Assembly: GCA_964057225.1 (NCBI GenBank)
Contig: OZ059894.1
Span: 19,684,476 to 19,748,475 of the forward strand
Origin: Auanema rhodensis
Taxonomy: Eukaryota > Nematoda > Chromadorea > Rhabditida > Rhabditidae
Length of the DNA: 64,000 nt
Direction of reading: 5' to 3'
The notes beneath the pieces are model-generated. The model was given only the letters and a program-made list of their open reading frames with translations, was not told the origin of the DNA and made no database searches. The position numbers and the translations under genes were made by a program. Positions 1-11,577 of this stretch are shown here, piece by piece. How positions within the stretch are numbered: the stretch's first letter is position 1; each line of letters starts with the position of its first letter.

Positions 1-106
1 ACAGATCGACGCAGCTTAAAAATCCGCATCGAATGCACTATACTACATTGAGAAACGCTTAATACAAAAATTAGTTATGATCGTTTGAAAAATGATGCAT
101 TAGTGT

Positions 107-134
107 ATGTTGAGTTTCCATGTACACTCAACAT
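107..134. other. Dyad I: 9-bp inverted repeat with 10-nt loop, one per monomer
   Basis: ATGTTGAGT (107-115) is the exact reverse complement of ACTCAACAT (126-134), separated by TTCCATGTAC. The element recurs in every complete monomer. Common variants fall in the loop (rel 118 C/T in monomers such as 352 and 1405; rel 125 C/T in 53339, 54392, 60357, 61410; rel 122 in 35439). The only stem change I noticed is T to A at rel 110 in the related monomers at 31230 and 35088. It could extrude a cruciform or be a binding site for a dimeric protein; function is unknown. Confidence 0.85.
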
Positions 135-141
135 TGCTTCC

Positions 142-219
142 AAAAACATTTTGACAAAAATTTTTTCGAAAAATTTCAAAATAATTTAGCAAAAAGTAGA
201 TGTTTTTAGATTCCTTTTT
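142..219. other. A/T-tract-rich segment, probably curved DNA
   Basis: Runs of four to six A or T occur at 142, 156, 161, 169, 178, 191, 203 and 215 of the reference monomer, with spacings mostly of 9-14 bp. A/T tracts spaced near the helical repeat bend DNA, and satellites often carry such bends; the spacing here is close to but not exactly 10.5 bp, so curvature is an inference. The segment recurs in every monomer. Its right end, near rel 211-230, is one of the most variable stretches of the unit, while rel 135-176 is nearly invariant. Confidence 0.5.
158..176. other. A/T palindrome with TTTTTCGAAAAA core
   Basis: AAATTTTT (158-165) pairs with AAAAATTT (169-176), and TTTTTCGAAAAA (162-173) is a perfect 12-bp palindrome centred on the CpG. 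It is nearly invariant across the array. Exceptions are an A to G in the right arm (GAGAAAT, monomers 14737, 21053, 28775), an A to C in the left run in several gcgTT-type copies (45968, 47372, 51233, 53690, 58251, 60708), and a 2-bp loss in the A run of 56147 and 63165. Confidence 0.8.
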
Positions 220-275
220 CCAAGGCAAAGACGATGGACAATGTTATTCAACGAAAAAATTAATTCTTCAGGGTG

Positions 276-328
276 AAAATCGAGGATATAAGTGTGAACT
301 TATATCAGTTGATATCTCGGTGCATTTT
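276..328. other. Compound hairpin region with inner 9-bp dyad II
   Basis: The inner dyad is GATATAAGT (285-293), loop GTGA, ACTTATATC (298-306), a perfect 9-bp inverted repeat. A competing outer fold pairs AAAAT-CGAG-(bulged G)-ATAT (276-289) with ATAT-CTCG-(bulged GTGC)-ATTTT (312-328). The inner and outer stems share ATAT at 286-289, so they are alternatives. Loop changes are seen at rel 294 (AAGTATG, e.g. monomers 1756, 3160, 5615, 9474) and rel 296 (28073). Stem changes are few: rel 289 in 24212 and rel 299 in the related AATTTATATC monomers of zone D. In five zone E monomers rel 313 T to G makes a perfect GAGATCTC palindrome instead. Confidence 0.75.
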
Positions 329-331
329 TAA

Positions 332-357
332 GCTAGCGCAAATCTGCTAACACAGAT
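332..357. other. Dyad spanning the monomer boundary
   Basis: GCTAGC (332-337) is a 6-bp palindrome, and ATCTG (342-346) pairs with CAGAT (353-357) of the next monomer; outer GCG and CGC also match, giving an imperfect inverted repeat across the boundary. The variant AAACTAGC (rel 332 A) destroys GCTAGC in the Q-type monomers, and the variant CAGAACG (rel 6 A), frequent after about 28.7 kb, removes the last stem pair. This is the least conserved of the dyads. Confidence 0.5.
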
Positions 358-1053
358 CGACGCAGCTTAAAAATCCGCATCGAATGCACTATACTACATT
401 GAGAAACGCTTAATACAAAAATTAGTTATGATCGTTTGAAAAATGATGCATTAGTGTATGTTGAGTTTTCATGTACACTCAACATTGCTTCCAAAAACAT
501 TTTGACAAAAATTTTTTCGAAAAATTTCAGAATAATTTAGCAAAAAGTAGATGTTTTTAGATTCCTTTTTTCAAGGCAAAAACGATGGTCAATGTTATTC
601 AACGAAAAAATCAATTCTTCAGGGTGAAAATCGAGGATATAAGTGTGAACTTATATCAGTTGATATCTCGGTGCATTTTTAAACTAGCGCAAATCTGATA
701 ACACAGATCGACGCAGCTTAAAAATCCGCATCGAATGCACTATACTACATTGAGAAACGCTTAATACAAAAATTAGTTATGATCGTTTGAAAAATGATGC
801 ATTAGTGCATGTTGAGTTTCCATGTACACTCAACATTGCTTCCAAAAACATTTTGACAAAAATTTTTTCGAAAAATTTCAGAATAATTTAGCAAAAAGTA
901 GATGTTTTTAGATTCCATTTTTCAAGGCAAAGACGATGGACAATGTTATTCAACGAAAAAATTAATTCTTCAGGGTGAAAATCGAGGATATAAGTGTGAA
1001 CTTATATCAGTTGATATCTCGGTGCATTTTTAAGCTAGCGCAAATCTGATAAC

Positions 1054-3861
1054 ACAGATCGACGCAGCTTAAAAATCCGCATCGAATGCACTATACTACA
1101 TTGAGAAACGCTTAATACAAAAATTAGTTATGATCGTTTGAAAAATGATGCATTAGTGTATGTTGAGTTTCCATGTACACTCAACATTGCTTCCAAAAAC
1201 ATTTTGACAAAAATTTTTTCGAAAAATTTCAAAATAATTTAGCAAAAAGTAGATGTTTTTAGATTCCTTTTTTCAAGGCAAAGACGATGGACAATGTTAT
1301 TCAACGAAAAAATTAATTCTTCAGGGTGAAAATCGAGGATATAAGTGTGAACTTATATCAGTTGATATCTCGGTGCATTTTTAAGCTAGCGCAAATCTGC
1401 TAACACAGATCGACGCAGCTTAAAAATCCGCATCGAATGCACTATACTACATTGAGAAACGCTTAATACAAAAATTAGTTATGATCGTTTGAAAAATGAT
1501 GCATTAGTGTATGTTGAGTTTTCATGTACACTCAACATTGCTTCCAAAAACATTTTGACAAAAATTTTTTCGAAAAATTTCAGAATAATTTAGCAAAAAG
1601 TAGATGTTTTTAGATTCCTTTTTTCAAGGCAAAAACGATGGTCAATGTTATTCAACGAAAAAATCAATTCTTCAGGGTGAAAATCGAGGATATAAGTGTG
1701 AACTTATATCAGTTGATATCTCGGTGCATTTTTAAACTAGCGCAAATCTGATAACACAGATCGACGCAGCTTAAAAATCCGCATCGAATGCACTATACTA
1801 CATTGAGAAACGCTTAATACAAAAATTAGTTATGATCGTTTGAAAAATGATGCATTAGTGCATGTTGAGTTTCCATGTACACTCAACATTGCTTCCAAAA
1901 ACATTTTGACAAAAATTTTTTCGAAAAATTTCAGAATAATTTAGCAAAAAGTAGATGTTTTTAGATTCCATTTTTCAAGGCAAAGACGATGGACAATGTT
2001 ATTCAACGAAAAAATTAATTCTTCAGGGTGAAAATCGAGGATATAAGTATGAACTTATATCAGTTGATATCTCGGTGCATTTTTAAGCTAGCGCAAATCT
2101 GATAACACAGATCGACGCAGCTTAAAAATCCGCATCGAATGCACTATACTACATTGAGAAACGCTTAATACAAAAATTAGTTATGATCGTTTGAAAAATG
2201 ATGCATTAGTGTATGTTGAGTTTCCATGTACACTCAACATTGCTTCCAAAAACATTTTGACAAAAATTTTTTCGAAAAATTTCAGAATAATTTAGCAAAA
2301 AGTAGATGTTTTTAGATTCCTTTTTTCAAGGCAAAGACGATGGACAATGTTATTCAACGAAAAAATTAAATCTTCAGGGTGAAAATCGAGGATATAAGTG
2401 TGAACTTATATCAGTTGATATCTCGGTGCATTTTTAAGCTAGCGCAAATCTGATAACACAGATCGACGCAGCTTAAAAATCCGCATCGAATGCACTATAC
2501 TACATTGAGAAACGCTTAATACAAAAATTAGTTATGATCGTTTGAAAAATGATGCATTAGTGTATGTTGAGTTTCCATGTACACTCAACATTGCTTCCAA
2601 AAACATTTTGACAAAAATTTTTTCGAAAAATTTCAAAATAATTTAGCAAAAAGTAGATGTTTTTAGATTCCTTTTTTCAAGGCAAAGACGATGGACAATG
2701 TTATTCAACGAAAAAATTAATTCTTCAGGGTGAAAATCGAGGATATAAGTGTGAACTTATATCAGTTGATATCTCGGTGCATTTTTAAGCTAGCGCAAAT
2801 CTGCTAACACAGATCGACGCAGCTTAAAAATCCGCATCGAATGCACTATACTACATTGAGAAACGCTTAATACAAAAATTAGTTATGATCGTTTGAAAAA
2901 TGATGCATTAGTGTATGTTGAGTTTTCATGTACACTCAACATTGCTTCCAAAAACATTTTGACAAAAATTTTTTCGAAAAATTTCAGAATAATTTAGCAA
3001 AAAGTAGATGTTTTTAGATTCCTTTTTTCAAGGCAAAAACGATGGTCAATGTTATTCAACGAAAAAATCAATTCTTCAGGGTGAAAATCGAGGATATAAG
3101 TGTGAACTTATATCAGTTGATATCTCGGTGCATTTTTAAACTAGCGCAAATCTGATAACACAGATCGACGCAGCTTAAAAATCCGCATCGAATGCACTAT
3201 ACTACATTGAGAAACGCTTAATACAAAAATTAGTTATGATCGTTTGAAAAATGATGCATTAGTGCATGTTGAGTTTCCATGTACACTCAACATTGCTTCC
3301 AAAAACATTTTGACAAAAATTTTTTCGAAAAATTTCAGAATAATTTAGCAAAAAGTAGATGTTTTTAGATTCCATTTTTCAAGGCAAAGACGATGGACAA
3401 TGTTATTCAACGAAAAAATTAATTCTTCAGGGTGAAAATCGAGGATATAAGTATGAACTTATATCAGTTGATATCTCGGTGCATTTTTAAGCTAGCGCAA
3501 ATCTGATAACACAGATCGACGCAGCTTAAAAATCCGCATCGAATGCACTATACTACATTGAGAAACGCTTAATACAAAAATTAGTTATGATCGTTTGAAA
3601 AATGATGCATTAGTGTATGTTGAGTTTCCATGTACACTCAACATTGCTTCCAAAAACATTTTGACAAAAATTTTTTCGAAAAATTTCAGAATAATTTAGC
3701 AAAAAGTAGATGTTTTTAGATTCCTTTTTTCAAGGCAAAGACGATGGACAATGTTATTCAACGAAAAAATTAATTCTTCAGGGTGAAAATCGAGGATATA
3801 AGTGTGAACTTATATCAGTTGATATCTCGGTGCATTTTTAAGCTAGCGCAAATCTGATAAC
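1054..3861. repeat. Local four-monomer tandem duplication (P Q R' S twice)
   Basis: Monomers 1054-2457 and 2458-3861 have the same order P Q R' S at an offset of 1404 bp (4 x 351). A difference I noticed is TTAAATC in the first S (around 2367) against TTAATTC in the second. This insertion explains why the first HOR copy has 15 rather than 11 monomers. It has the form expected from unequal exchange between sister arrays. Confidence 0.85.
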
Positions 3862-4212
3862 ACAGATCGACGCAGCTTAAAAGTCCGCATCGAATGCACT
3901 TTACTACATTGAGAAACGCTTAATACAAAAATTAGTTATGATCGTTTGAAAAATGATGCATTAGTGTATGTTGAGTTTCCATGTACACTCAACATTGCTT
4001 CCAAAAACATTTTGACAAAAATTTTTTCGAAAAATTTCAGAATAATTTAGCAAAAAGTAGATGTTTTTAGATTCCATTTTTCAAGGCAAAGACGATGGAC
4101 AATGTTATTCAACGAAAAAATTAATTCTTCAGGGTGAAAATCGAGGATATAAGTGTGAACTTATATCAGTTGATATCTCGGTGCATTTTTAAGCTAGCGC
4201 AAATCTGATAAC

Positions 4213-4561
4213 ACAGATCGACGCAGTTTAAAATCCGCATCGAATGCACTATACTCATTGAAAAACGCTTAATACAAAAATTAGTTATGATCGTTCGAAA
4301 AATGATGCATTAGTGTATGTTGAGTTTCCATGTACACTCAACATTGCTTCCAAAAACATTTTGACAAAAATTTTTTCGAAAAATTTCAGAATAATTTAGC
4401 AAAAAGTAGATGTTTTTAGATTCCTTTTTTCAAGGCAAAAACGATGGTCAATGTTATTCAACGAAAAAATCAATTCTTCAGGGTGAAAATCGAGGATATA
4501 AGTGTGAACTTATATCAGTTGATATCTCGGTGCATTTTTAAACTAGCGCAAATCTGATAAC
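4213..4561. repeat. H-type monomer, 349 bp (also at 6668, 10527, 17545)
   Basis: This type has lost one A near rel 20 (GTTTAAAATCC) and one base near rel 43 (ATACTCATTG in place of ATACTACATTG), and it also carries GAAAAACG and GTTCGAAAA. The linked changes make it the best landmark in zones A and B: positions 4213, 6668, 10527 and 17545. The copy at 17545 has a private A in AACGATTAA (near 17590). Partial derivatives with only the second deletion (350 bp) recur in zones C and D at 30880, 32985, 34037, 34738 and 38247. Confidence 0.9.
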
Positions 4562-5263
4562 ACAGATCGACGCAGCTTAAAAATCCGCATCGAATGCACT
4601 ATACTACATTGAGAATCGCTTAATACAAAAATTAGTTATGATCGTTTGAAAAATGATGCATTAGTGCATGTTGAGTTTCCATGTACACTCAACATTGCTT
4701 CCAAAAACATTTTGACAAAAATTTTTTCGAAAAATTTCAGAATAATTTAGCAAAAAGTAGATGTTTTTAGATTCCATTTTTCAAGGCAAAGACGATGGAC
4801 AATGTTATTCAACGAAAAAATTAATTCTTCAGGGTGAAAATCGAGGATATAAGTGTGAACTTATATCAGTTGATATCTCGGTGCATTTTTAAGCTAGCGC
4901 AAATCTGATAACACAGATCGACGCAGCTTAAAAATCCGCATCGAATGCACTATACTACATTGAGAATCGCTTAATACAAAAATTAGTTATGATCGTTTGA
5001 AAAATGATGCATTAGTGCATGTTGAGTTTCCATGTACACTCAACATTGCTTCCAAAAACATTTTGACAAAAATTTTTTCGAAAAATTTCAGAATAATTTA
5101 GCAAAAAGTAGATGTTTTTAGATTCCATTTTTCAAGGCAAAGACGATGGACAATGTTATTCAACGAAAAAATTAATTCTTCAGGGTGAAAATCGAGGATA
5201 TAAGTGTGAACTTATATCAGTTGATATCTCGGTGCATTTTTAAGCTAGCGCAAATCTGATAAC

Positions 5264-5614
5264 ACAGATCGACGCAGCTTAAAAATCCGCATCGAATGCA
5301 CTATACTACATTGAGAAACGCTTAATACAAAAATTAGTTATGATCGTTTGAAAAATGATGCATTAGTGTATGTTGAGTTTCCATGTACACTCAACATTGC
5401 TTCCAAAAACATTTTGACAAAAATTTTTTCGAAAAATTTCAGAATAATTTAGCAAAAAGTAGATGTTTTTAGATTCCTTTTTTCAAGGCAAAAACGATGG
5501 TCAATGTTATTCAACGAAAAAATCAATTCTTCAGGGTGAAAATCGAGGATATAAGTGTGAACTTATATCAGTTGATATCTCGGTGCATTTTTAAACTAGC
5601 GCAAATCTGATAAC
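5264..5614. repeat. Probable hybrid monomer (P front, Q back) at a four-monomer deletion
   Basis: The front has C118 as in P, and the back has G179, A230, T238, C261 and A332 as in Q. It sits exactly where P' Q R P Q of the 11-monomer unit is reduced to one monomer, so a crossover between a P and a Q four units apart would explain it; the switch lies between about 5381 and 5442. The caveat is that similar C118 Q-like monomers occur elsewhere (15439, 21755, 23861, 26318), so this form could be older than the deletion. Confidence 0.65.
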
Positions 5615-7718
5615 ACAGATCGACGCAGCTTAAAAATCCGCATCGAATGCACTATACTACATTGAGAAACGCTTAATACAAAAATTAGTTATGATCGTTT
5701 GAAAAATGATGCATTAGTGCATGTTGAGTTTCCATGTACACTCAACATTGCTTCCAAAAACATTTTGACAAAAATTTTTTCGAAAAATTTCAGAATAATT
5801 TAGCAAAAAGTAGATGTTTTTAGATTCCATTTTTCAAGGCAAAGACGATGGACAATGTTATTCAACGAAAAAATTAATTCTTCAGGGTGAAAATCGAGGA
5901 TATAAGTATGAACTTATATCAGTTGATATCTCGGTGCATTTTTAAGCTAGCGCAAATCTGATAACACAGATCGACGCAGCTTAAAAATCCGCATCGAATG
6001 CACTATACTACATTGAGAAACGCTTAATACAAAAATTAGTTATGATCGTTTGAAAAATGATGCATTAGTGTATGTTGAGTTTCCATGTACACTCAACATT
6101 GCTTCCAAAAACATTTTGACAAAAATTTTTTCGAAAAATTTCAGAATAATTTAGCAAAAAGTAGATGTTTTTAGATTCCTTTTTTCAAGGCAAAGACGAT
6201 GGACAATGTTATTCAACGAAAAAATTAATTCTTCAGGGTGAAAATCGAGGATATAAGTGTGAACTTATATCAGTTGATATCTCGGTGCATTTTTAAGCTA
6301 GCGCAAATCTGATAACACAGATCGACGCAGCTTAAAAGTCCGCATCGAATGCACTTTACTACATTGAGAAACGCTTAATACAAAAATTAGTTATGATCGT
6401 TTGAAAAATGATGCATTAGTGTATGTTGAGTTTCCATGTACACTCAACATTGCTTCCAAAAACATTTTGACAAAAATTTTTTCGAAAAATTTCAGAATAA
6501 TTTAGCAAAAAGTAGATGTTTTTAGATTCCATTTTTCAAGGCAAAGACGATGGACAATGTTATTCAACGAAAAAATTAATTCTTCAGGGTGAAAATCGAG
6601 GATATAAGTGTGAACTTATATCAGTTGATATCTCGGTGCATTTTTAAGCTAGCGCAAATCTGATAACACAGATCGACGCAGTTTAAAATCCGCATCGAAT
6701 GCACTATACTCATTGAAAAACGCTTAATACAAAAATTAGTTATGATCGTTCGAAAAATGATGCATTAGTGTATGTTGAGTTTCCATGTACACTCAACATT
6801 GCTTCCAAAAACATTTTGACAAAAATTTTTTCGAAAAATTTCAGAATAATTTAGCAAAAAGTAGATGTTTTTAGATTCCTTTTTTCAAGGCAAAAACGAT
6901 GGTCAATGTTATTCAACGAAAAAATCAATTCTTCAGGGTGAAAATCGAGGATATAAGTGTGAACTTATATCAGTTGATATCTCGGTGCATTTTTAAACTA
7001 GCGCAAATCTGATAACACAGATCGACGCAGCTTAAAAATCCGCATCGAATGCACTATACTACATTGAGAATCGCTTAATACAAAAATTAGTTATGATCGT
7101 TTGAAAAATGATGCATTAGTGCATGTTGAGTTTCCATGTACACTCAACATTGCTTCCAAAAACATTTTGACAAAAATTTTTTCGAAAAATTTCAGAATAA
7201 TTTAGCAAAAAGTAGATGTTTTTAGATTCCATTTTTCAAGGCAAAGACGATGGACAATGTTATTCAACGAAAAAATTAATTCTTCAGGGTGAAAATCGAG
7301 GATATAAGTGTGAACTTATATCAGTTGATATCTCGGTGCATTTTTAAGCTAGCGCAAATCTGATAACACAGATCGACGCAGCTTAAAAATCCGCATCGAA
7401 TGCACTATACTACATTGAGAATCGCTTAATACAAAAATTAGTTATGATCGTTTGAAAAATGATGCATTAGTGCATGTTGAGTTTCCATGTACACTCAACA
7501 TTGCTTCCAAAAACATTTTGACAAAAATTTTTTCGAAAAATTTCAGAATAATTTAGCAAAAAGTAGATGTTTTTAGATTCCATTTTTCAAGGCAAAGACG
7601 ATGGACAATGTTATTCAACGAAAAAATTAATTCTTCAGGGTGAAAATCGAGGATATAAGTGTGAACTTATATCAGTTGATATCTCGGTGCATTTTTAAGC
7701 TAGCGCAAATCTGATAAC
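5264..7718. repeat. HOR copy 2, zone A: 7-monomer version (2455 bp)
   Basis: The order is Q2 R' S G H Rt Rt, with starts 5264, 5615, 5966, 6317 (G), 6668 (H), 7017 and 7368. Compared with the 11-monomer unit, four monomers are missing at the left end, and the first monomer looks like the front of a P joined to the back of a Q. Its 2455-bp length is 7 x 351 minus the 2-bp loss of the H monomer, and the G H Rt Rt part matches copy 1 closely. Confidence 0.88.
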
Positions 7719-10700
7719 ACAGATCGACGCAGCTTAAAAATCCGCATCGAATGCACTATACTACATTGAGAAACGCTTAATACAAAAATTAGTTATGATC
7801 GTTTGAAAAATGATGCATTAGTGTATGTTGAGTTTCCATGTACACTCAACATTGCTTCCAAAAACATTTTGACAAAAATTTTTTCGAAAAATTTCAAAAT
7901 AATTTAGCAAAAAGTAGATGTTTTTAGATTCCTTTTTCCAAGGCAAAGACGATGGACAATGTTATTCAACGAAAAAATTAATTCTTCAGGGTGAAAATCG
8001 AGGATATAAGTGTGAACTTATATCAGTTGATATCTCGGTGCATTTTTAAGCTAGCGCAAATCTGCTAACACAGATCGACGCAGCTTAAAAATCCGCATCG
8101 AATGCACTATACTACATTGAGAAACGCTTAATACAAAAATTAGTTATGATCGTTTGAAAAATGATGCATTAGTGTATGTTGAGTTTTCATGTACACTCAA
8201 CATTGCTTCCAAAAACATTTTGACAAAAATTTTTTCGAAAAATTTCAGAATAATTTAGCAAAAAGTAGATGTTTTTAGATTCCTTTTTTCAAGGCAAAAA
8301 CGATGGTCAATGTTATTCAACGAAAAAATCAATTCTTCAGGGTGAAAATCGAGGATATAAGTGTGAACTTATATCAGTTGATATCTCGGTGCATTTTTAA
8401 ACTAGCGCAAATCTGATAACACAGATCGACGCAGCTTAAAAATCCGCATCGAATGCACTATACTACATTGAGAAACGCTTAATACAAAAATTAGTTATGA
8501 TCGTTTGAAAAATGATGCATTAGTGCATGTTGAGTTTCCATGTACACTCAACATTGCTTCCAAAAACATTTTGACAAAAATTTTTTCGAAAAATTTCAGA
8601 ATAATTTAGCAAAAAGTAGATGTTTTTAGATTCCATTTTTCAAGGCAAAGACGATGGACAATGTTATTCAACGAAAAAATTAATTCTTCAGGGTGAAAAT
8701 CGAGGATATAAGTGTGAACTTATATCAGTTGATATCTCGGTGCATTTTTAAGCTAGCGCAAATCTGATAACACAGATCGACGCAGCTTAAAAATCCGCAT
8801 CGAATGCACTATACTACATTGAGAAACGCTTAATACAAAAATTAGTTATGATCGTTTGAAAAATGATGCATTAGTGTATGTTGAGTTTCCATGTACACTC
8901 AACATTGCTTCCAAAAACATTTTGACAAAAATTTTTTCGAAAAATTTCAAAATAATTTAGCAAAAAGTAGATGTTTTTAGATTCCTTTTTTCAAGGCAAA
9001 GACGATGGACAATGTTATTCAACGAAAAAATTAATTCTTCAGGGTGAAAATCGAGGATATAAGTGTGAACTTATATCAGTTGATATCTCGGTGCATTTTT
9101 AAGCTAGCGCAAATCTGCTAACACAGATCGACGCAGCTTAAAAATCCGCATCGAATGCACTATACTACATTGAGAAACGCTTAATACAAAAATTAGTTAT
9201 GATCGTTTGAAAAATGATGCATTAGTGTATGTTGAGTTTTCATGTACACTCAACATTGCTTCCAAAAACATTTTGACAAAAATTTTTTCGAAAAATTTCA
9301 GAATAATTTAGCAAAAAGTAGATGTTTTTAGATTCCTTTTTTCAAGGCAAAAACGATGGTCAATGTTATTCAACGAAAAAATCAATTCTTCAGGGTGAAA
9401 ATCGAGGATATAAGTGTGAACTTATATCAGTTGATATCTCGGTGCATTTTTAAACTAGCGCAAATCTGATAACACAGATCGACGCAGCTTAAAAATCCGC
9501 ATCGAATGCACTATACTACATTGAGAAACGCTTAATACAAAAATTAGTTATGATCGTTTGAAAAATGATGCATTAGTGCATGTTGAGTTTCCATGTACAC
9601 TCAACATTGCTTCCAAAAACATTTTGACAAAAATTTTTTCGAAAAATTTCAGAATAATTTAGCAAAAAGTAGATGTTTTTAGATTCCATTTTTCAAGGCA
9701 AAGACGATGGACAATGTTATTCAACGAAAAAATTAATTCTTCAGGGTGAAAATCGAGGATATAAGTATGAACTTATATCAGTTGATATCTCGGTGCATTT
9801 TTAAGCTAGCGCAAATCTGATAACACAGATCGACGCAGCTTAAAAATCCGCATCGAATGCACTATACTACATTGAGAAACGCTTAATACAAAAATTAGTT
9901 ATGATCGTTTGAAAAATGATGCATTAGTGTATGTTGAGTTTCCATGTACACTCAACATTGCTTCCAAAAACATTTTGACAAAAATTTTTTCGAAAAATTT
10001 CAGAATAATTTAGCAAAAAGTAGATGTTTTTAGATTCCTTTTTTCAAGGCAAAGACGATGGACAATGTTATTCAACGAAAAAATTAATTCTTCAGGGTGA
10101 AAATCGAGGATATAAGTGTGAACTTATATCAGTTGATATCTCGGTGCATTTTTAAGCTAGCGCAAATCTGATAACACAGATCGACGCAGCTTAAAAGTCC
10201 GCATCGAATGCACTTTACTACATTGAGAAACGCTTAATACAAAAATTAGTTATGATCGTTTGAAAAATGATGCATTAGTGTATGTTGAGTTTCCATGTAC
10301 ACTCAACATTGCTTCCAAAAACATTTTGACAAAAATTTTTTCGAAAAATTTCAGAATAATTTAGCAAAAAGTAGATGTTTTTAGATTCCATTTTTCAAGG
10401 CAAAGACGATGGACAATGTTATTCAACGAAAAAATTAATTCTTCAGGGTGAAAATCGAGGATATAAGTGTGAACTTATATCAGTTGATATCTCGGTGCAT
10501 TTTTAAGCTAGCGCAAATCTGATAACACAGATCGACGCAGTTTAAAATCCGCATCGAATGCACTATACTCATTGAAAAACGCTTAATACAAAAATTAGTT
10601 ATGATCGTTCGAAAAATGATGCATTAGTGTATGTTGAGTTTCCATGTACACTCAACATTGCTTCCAAAAACATTTTGACAAAAATTTTTTCGAAAAATTT

Positions 10701-11577
10701 CAGAATAATTTAGCAAAAAGTAGATGTTTTTAGATTCCTTTTTTCAAGGCAAAAACGATGGTCAATGTTATTCAACGAAAAAATCAATTCTTCAGGGTGA
10801 AAATCGAGGATATAAGTGTGAACTTATATCAGTTGATATCTCGGTGCATTTTTAAACTAGCGCAAATCTGATAACACAGATCGACGCAGCTTAAAAATCC
10901 GCATCGAATGCACTATACTACATTGAGAATCGCTTAATACAAAAATTAGTTATGATCGTTTGAAAAATGATGCATTAGTGCATGTTGAGTTTCCATGTAC
11001 ACTCAACATTGCTTCCAAAAACATTTTGACAAAAATTTTTTCGAAAAATTTCAGAATAATTTAGCAAAAAGTAGATGTTTTTAGATTCCATTTTTCAAGG
11101 CAAAGACGATGGACAATGTTATTCAACGAAAAAATTAATTCTTCAGGGTGAAAATCGAGGATATAAGTGTGAACTTATATCAGTTGATATCTCGGTGCAT
11201 TTTTAAGCTAGCGCAAATCTGATAACACAGATCGACGCAGCTTAAAAATCCGCATCGAATGCACTATACTACATTGAGAATCGCTTAATACAAAAATTAG
11301 TTATGATCGTTTGAAAAATGATGCATTAGTGCATGTTGAGTTTCCATGTACACTCAACATTGCTTCCAAAAACATTTTGACAAAAATTTTTTCGAAAAAT
11401 TTCAGAATAATTTAGCAAAAAGTAGATGTTTTTAGATTCCATTTTTCAAGGCAAAGACGATGGACAATGTTATTCAACGAAAAAATTAATTCTTCAGGGT
11501 GAAAATCGAGGATATAAGTGTGAACTTATATCAGTTGATATCTCGGTGCATTTTTAAGCTAGCGCAAATCTGATAAC
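7719..11577. repeat. HOR copy 3, zone A: 11-monomer unit (3859 bp)
   Basis: The order is P' Q R P Q R' S G H Rt Rt, with starts 7719, 8070, 8421, 8772, 9123, 9474, 9825, 10176 (G), 10527 (H), 10876 and 11227. I take this as the basic zone A unit because the versions to its left can be derived from it by gaining or losing four monomers, and the array to its right begins again with P' Q R P Q R'. The H to H distance from copy 2 (6668 to 10527) is also 3859 bp. Confidence 0.9.

Larger units (their letters stand above)
1..351. repeat. Reference satellite monomer (first copy)
   Basis: This copy sets the coordinate frame for all others. It has 112 G/C of 351 bases by hand count. Useful variable positions are rel 6 (T/A), 19 (A/C), 24 (C/T), 52 (G/A), 55 (A/T), 97 (G/C), 99 (A/G), 106 (T/C), 118 (C/T), 178-179 (AA/AG/GA), 185 (T/A/G), 215 (T/A), 230 (G/A), 238 (A/T), 261 (T/C), 332 (G/A) and 347 (C/A). 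The length divides by three (117 codons), so reading frames stay in register from copy to copy, but all frames are normally closed by stops. I see no clear internal half-repeat, so the unit is a true 351-mer and not an obvious dimer of about 175 bp. Confidence 0.97.
1..5263. repeat. HOR copy 1, zone A: 15-monomer version
   Basis: Types used: P (A179, C347; P' has CTTTTTCC), Q (T118, G179, A230, T238, C261, A332), R (C106, G179, A215; R' also has AAGTATG), S (G179, A347, G230), G (AAGTCCGC plus CTTTACTAC), H (349-bp form), Rt (R with GAATCG). The order is P' Q R P Q R' S P Q R' S G H Rt Rt. It equals the 11-monomer unit seen at 7719 plus one extra P Q R' S string. Starts are 1, 352, 703, 1054, 1405, 1756, 2107, 2458, 2809, 3160, 3511, 3862 (G), 4213 (H), 4562 and 4913. 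Confidence 0.9.

Noticed and set aside
162-178. Possible CENP-B box (TTCGNNNNANNCGGG)
   Set aside because: TTCG and the spaced A match at TTCGAAAAATTTC, but the essential CGGG half is absent in every monomer type seen.
1-351. Monomer as a dimer of two 175-bp halves
   Set aside because: Apart from short shared words such as TGCATT and GAAAAAT I could not align the two halves; a self-alignment program could find a weaker ancient relation.
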